From an uncultured Roseibium sp. (GTDB lineage: Bacteria; Pseudomonadota; Alphaproteobacteria; Rhizobiales; Stappiaceae): a stretch of 64,000 nt of DNA. This document shows, one piece after another, positions 61,354-64,000 of this stretch. The notes below the pieces were generated by a model. It did no database searches. It saw nothing but the letters and a program-made list of their open reading frames with translations, and was not told the origin of the DNA. Where the stretch lies: contig NZ_CANLVF010000002.1 of assembly GCF_947494555.1 (NCBI RefSeq), positions 992,001 through 1,056,000 on the forward strand. The letters run 5' to 3'. Position 1 is the stretch's first letter. The number at the start of each line of letters is the position of its first letter. The translations under genes were made by a program, and so were the position numbers.

Positions 61354-61491
61354 CGCGAAGCAGACCGCATTGCGGAGCCCGGGCGCCCGATTGCTAAAAC
61401 TTGATTCAAATGCGTTTCACCTGATGTACCAAGATTTAAACCGGCGTCCATACCCTTAGGTTGAATTTCGATCAGCTTGTGGAGCTTAGGC

Positions 61492-62013
61492 GTGACTGAC
61501 TTGGGCGGTTTGGCAATGGCGGCCGGATGCGGTGCAATCGGAGCAGCTTCCGTTTGGGGGCTGTCCGCGTCTGCACATCCCAACGCCATCAGAAGGGGGC
61601 ATATCTGCTTCCTGAGCTACAGCTGGCCTGTGAAGTGCCTGGCCGCGTCGCTCGTGCCGATGGCGATTTTGTTTGTCTATGCGATGGCGCATGCACCGGC
61701 GAAACAGATCGCATTTGCCTTTGTCATCACAGCCGGCTTTCTCGCGATGACGATCTTCGTCAACTACCAGGTGTTCTTTGTCCGCCTCGGTTACGACCGC
61801 AACAACATTCACTTCAACAGTCCGTTCTTGAAGAACAAGTCGGTGTCGTGGGACAATCTGGAATATGTCGGACGTTCCGCCCTCGTCCAGGCAGATTATA
61901 TCGAAGTCGCCGGGATCGGCCGGATCTGGTGCTCCAGCTTTTCGAACGGTTATGACGAGCTCGGGCAGTTCCTGGAGCGCAAGACGGATACATTGCTGAC
62001 GTCTCAAAGCTAG
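61492..62013 (+). CDS. small membrane protein with PH-like C-terminal domain
   Basis: About 173 aa. Three hydrophobic segments (LAMAAGCGAIGAASVWGL; CLAASLVPMAILFVYAMA; IAFAFVITAGFLAMTIFV) are followed by VRLGYDRNNIHFNSPFLKNK, SVSWDNLEYVGRS and ADYIEVAGIGRIWCSSFS, the strand pattern of bacterial PH-like domains. GTG 61492 has GGAG 9 bases upstream; GTG 61477 is an alternative. Convergent with the glycosyltransferase gene. Function unknown. Confidence 0.7.
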   Translation: MTDLGGLAMAAGCGAIGAASVWGLSASAHPNAIRRGHICFLSYSWPVKCLAASLVPMAILFVYAMAHAPAKQIAFAFVITAGFLAMTIFVNYQVFFVRLGYDRNNIHFNSPFLKNKSVSWDNLEYVGRSALVQADYIEVAGIGRIWCSSFSNGYDELGQFLERKTDTLLTSQS

Positions 62014-62024
62014 TGCGTTCTGCT

Positions 62025-63572
62025 TTATCGGCAGAGTGCTTCGTTCGAACCCAGTTCCGCAACGCCCCACCATGTGGTTCGCCACCCATCCTCTTTCCAA
62101 AGATGCGGCCATGACCCGGTCAGATATTCCACAGAAACAGGCTCACCGGTTTTTCCGAAGACAACTTCCTTGTAGCGCTGATCGGCCGGTTCATCAGGCC
62201 GCTTGTCGCCCTCCTCCCAGATGAAGAAGCATTTTTCACGCGGAGGCACCCGCGCCGGAATGGCGTCTGTAACCACGCGTGCGCCCGGGAAAAGCACCCG
62301 CAGATTTCCGCCGGTATAGCCGTCATCGGCGACCAGGGTCGCCTCGCCCGCACCAAGTGCCTCAAGCGGTGACTTGAGGTCTGCGTAAGGCTTCATGTGC
62401 CGGCACTTGCCGCCGCACCAGAACTTGTCGGGTGCCGCAAGGCCCGGGACACGCGCAAGGAAGACGACCGCAACTGTCGCGATGACAATTGTCGCAAGCC
62501 AGCGCCATTGCCGGTCAAAGCCGAACCGTTCAAGATCGGCGAACAGGTAGATCGGCAAAAGCAGCATCAAGGGGTGCATGTGGCGCTCCTTGACGTAGGT
62601 TGCGCCGGTAATCGCAATCATGACCGCCGTCAGCAGAACCATCGCCAGCACCGTGCGCCCGCACAGGCGGGCAACATCATTGACCGCGAGCGTTGCCGGT
62701 TCCTTCCTGCCCAGGTAGCGCGGCCAGAAGATCAGCAGCAGCACAGGCACCAGGATGACAGAAAAACCCAGGAGGCCGAAGGCAAGTTTGCCAAGCCCCT
62801 CTCCTACCCGGGCGATGTGGGAGGTCTCCGATGCGACACCCATGGTTTTCGAGACGGAGGCAAAGAGTTGCAACCCCTCGGTCAAAATCCACACCGCGTA
62901 TGGGCTGTAGACGATTGCGGCGGCGACTGGCACGAGAACCAGACCCGACAGCCTGATTTTGGCGCGCCACGCACCGTCGCTGAGCGCGGCCAGAACGAGC
63001 GCCACAACAAAGATCGGATAGGAGTGCTTGCCAAGCAGACCAGCGCCGGCGACGGCGCCAAACAAAAGATAAAAACCCAACCGCCCGGTATCGAGCGCCT
63101 TGATGAAGAAAAACGCGCTTGCCGCACACGCCGTGGTCAGGACGACGGTATGGGTTACACCTTCGTGAAGGTTCCAGCCGAACTGGTAATAGAGGGAATA
63201 GGAAAAGGCGCAAAGCGCTGCAAGCCGTGGATTTTCAAGCGCCTTGCGCGCTATCAGAAACAGAAACAGCGCGGCAACTGAAATCAGGCAGTATTTGACG
63301 AAAAGAGCCGACCAGATTGTCGGACCGAAGACCTGCTGCGCGGACCAGAGCAGCCACTCATAAAGCGGCGGCTGGCGAAGCATGTAACCCGGCTCCAGTG
63401 TCTGAACGAGCACGTTTTCGAACATGTCGTCGGTGCCGAGAACCGGTGTCGACATGGCGCGCAGAAAAAGGTGTGCCAGGCCCCACAAGGCAACGATGCC
63501 CCAGACGGCCAAGGGTGTGGCATAGAACGGAGTATCAGCGCCGCGGATTGGTGCTTCTGGCAAAGACTTCAT
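62025..63572 (-). CDS. membrane glycosyltransferase, ArnT/PMT (GT39) type
   Basis: 515-aa integral membrane protein with about ten to twelve hydrophobic segments and a C-terminal periplasmic domain. The first periplasmic loop carries STPVLGTDDMFENVLVQTLE, the place of the acidic catalytic motif in GT-C enzymes; YCLISVAALFLFLIARKALE and FSYSLYYQFGWNLHEGVTH follow. It should transfer a sugar from a polyprenyl-phosphate donor to lipid, glycan or protein at the periplasmic face. The acceptor is unknown. Confidence 0.82.
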   Translation of the reverse strand: MKSLPEAPIRGADTPFYATPLAVWGIVALWGLAHLFLRAMSTPVLGTDDMFENVLVQTLEPGYMLRQPPLYEWLLWSAQQVFGPTIWSALFVKYCLISVAALFLFLIARKALENPRLAALCAFSYSLYYQFGWNLHEGVTHTVVLTTACAASAFFFIKALDTGRLGFYLLFGAVAGAGLLGKHSYPIFVVALVLAALSDGAWRAKIRLSGLVLVPVAAAIVYSPYAVWILTEGLQLFASVSKTMGVASETSHIARVGEGLGKLAFGLLGFSVILVPVLLLIFWPRYLGRKEPATLAVNDVARLCGRTVLAMVLLTAVMIAITGATYVKERHMHPLMLLLPIYLFADLERFGFDRQWRWLATIVIATVAVVFLARVPGLAAPDKFWCGGKCRHMKPYADLKSPLEALGAGEATLVADDGYTGGNLRVLFPGARVVTDAIPARVPPREKCFFIWEEGDKRPDEPADQRYKEVVFGKTGEPVSVEYLTGSWPHLWKEDGWRTTWWGVAELGSNEALCR

Positions 63573-63675
63573 AGCAAGCGGGATACATGATTTCCGATCC
63601 CATGTAACCCATCAAACAAATGCGGCACCGGGAGAGCGCCTGTGCAAGAGACGCCCTCCGCCGGTTTGGTTCGTG

Positions 63676-64000
63676 TCAGAGCGCCGGAAGCGGCGGCAGC
63701 GGTGTTTTCAACCACTTCTGCGACAGTTCATCGAGCTTGCCGTTGAGCTTCTTGTGCAGGACGAACACATTGACCCATTGCAGCAGATCAATGTTGCCGG
63801 TCTTCACGCCAATATAGGACGGTGAGTTGGCGATGATGAACTTGGTTTCCAGGTTGAAGTCCGGATTGTCATTCGAAATTCCGAGCGCAACCATGTTGCC
63901 GGTGACGATTACGTCGGCCTGTCCCGAGACGTAGGCTGCGATCGTGGCTGCATTGTCGCCAAATCGAATGATCTCTGAGCCTTCCGGCGCGTCATCGGTA
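63676..64000 (-). CDS. amino-acid-type ABC substrate-binding protein (5' part outside window)
   Basis: C-terminal about 107 residues of an SBP family 3 protein; the frame is open to the right edge. GSEIIRFGDNAATIAAYVSG, QADVIVTGNMVALGI and SYIGVKTGNIDLLQWVNVFV match the hinge-to-C-terminus of polar amino-acid binding proteins, with the usual final helix region (KLDELSQKWL). It probably delivers an amino acid to a permease encoded outside the window. Confidence 0.85.
   Translation of the reverse strand, partial: TDDAPEGSEIIRFGDNAATIAAYVSGQADVIVTGNMVALGISNDNPDFNLETKFIIANSPSYIGVKTGNIDLLQWVNVFVLHKKLNGKLDELSQKWLKTPLPPLPAL

Noticed and set aside
1..64000. CRISPR arrays or long tandem repeats
   Set aside because: No regularly spaced direct repeats were seen. 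The only multi-copy element is the three-copy HxlR-type promoter motif.

Overview
The window looks like chromosomal DNA of a GC-rich alphaproteobacterium, probably Hyphomicrobiales and perhaps a marine Stappiaceae/Roseibium-type organism. This is inferred from codon use, the density of uptake ABC systems, IclR/LysR/HxlR regulators and a small Sel1 protein beside tRNA-Ser. No rRNA and no CRISPR array were seen.

1-11.9 kb is a tightly packed catabolic cassette on the plus strand. It holds a PfkB kinase (cut by the window edge), an SDR and a flavin monooxygenase-like protein. Behind a divergent LysR gene come an NMT1/SsuA-type ABC importer, an FAD oxidoreductase, a family III CoA-transferase, an enoyl-CoA hydratase, a 7Fe/8Fe ferredoxin, a DapA-family aldolase and a dCMP-deaminase-like protein. 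Most junctions overlap by a few bases. The substrate is not evident; the mix suggests a nitrogenous, possibly heterocyclic compound that is imported, oxidised, activated with CoA and cleaved.

11.9-37.3 kb is an accessory zone of short transcription units with many broken genes: a decayed tyrosine recombinase followed by a tRNA-Met-like 3' fragment, and fragments of SRPBCC, HxlR, GNAT, outer-membrane-barrel and DMT genes. Intact genes are mostly stress or detoxification types (SDRs, AhpD-like, DUF1330, DUF899, DUF2182, Bcr/CflA and LysE exporters, four GSTs, VOC, SRPBCC). Three copies of one promoter/operator-like element precede two SDR genes and an HxlR/DUF899 divergent pair. I read this as a local HxlR regulon.

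37.4-52.1 kb is a second coherent system: a complete dipeptide-type ABC importer, an MDR oxidoreductase, HyuB/HyuA-type hydantoinase/oxoprolinase subunits and an M20 peptidase on the minus strand, with iclR and an M28 peptidase gene on the plus strand. Near-identical palindromes lie in the two promoter regions, so IclR probably controls both sides. The system likely imports and hydrolyses peptides or cyclic amides.

52.2-58.8 kb is a mosaic island remnant: an IS3-family fragment truncating a large PT-HINT/calcium-binding-type exoprotein gene, AT-rich orphan small genes, a GNAT gene and an integrase C-terminal fragment. It ends at the 3' end of tRNA-Ser(GCU).

58.9-64 kb looks like ordinary backbone: Sel1 protein, alpha/beta hydrolase, GNAT, a small membrane protein, a GT39-like membrane glycosyltransferase and the 3' part of an amino-acid-type binding protein.
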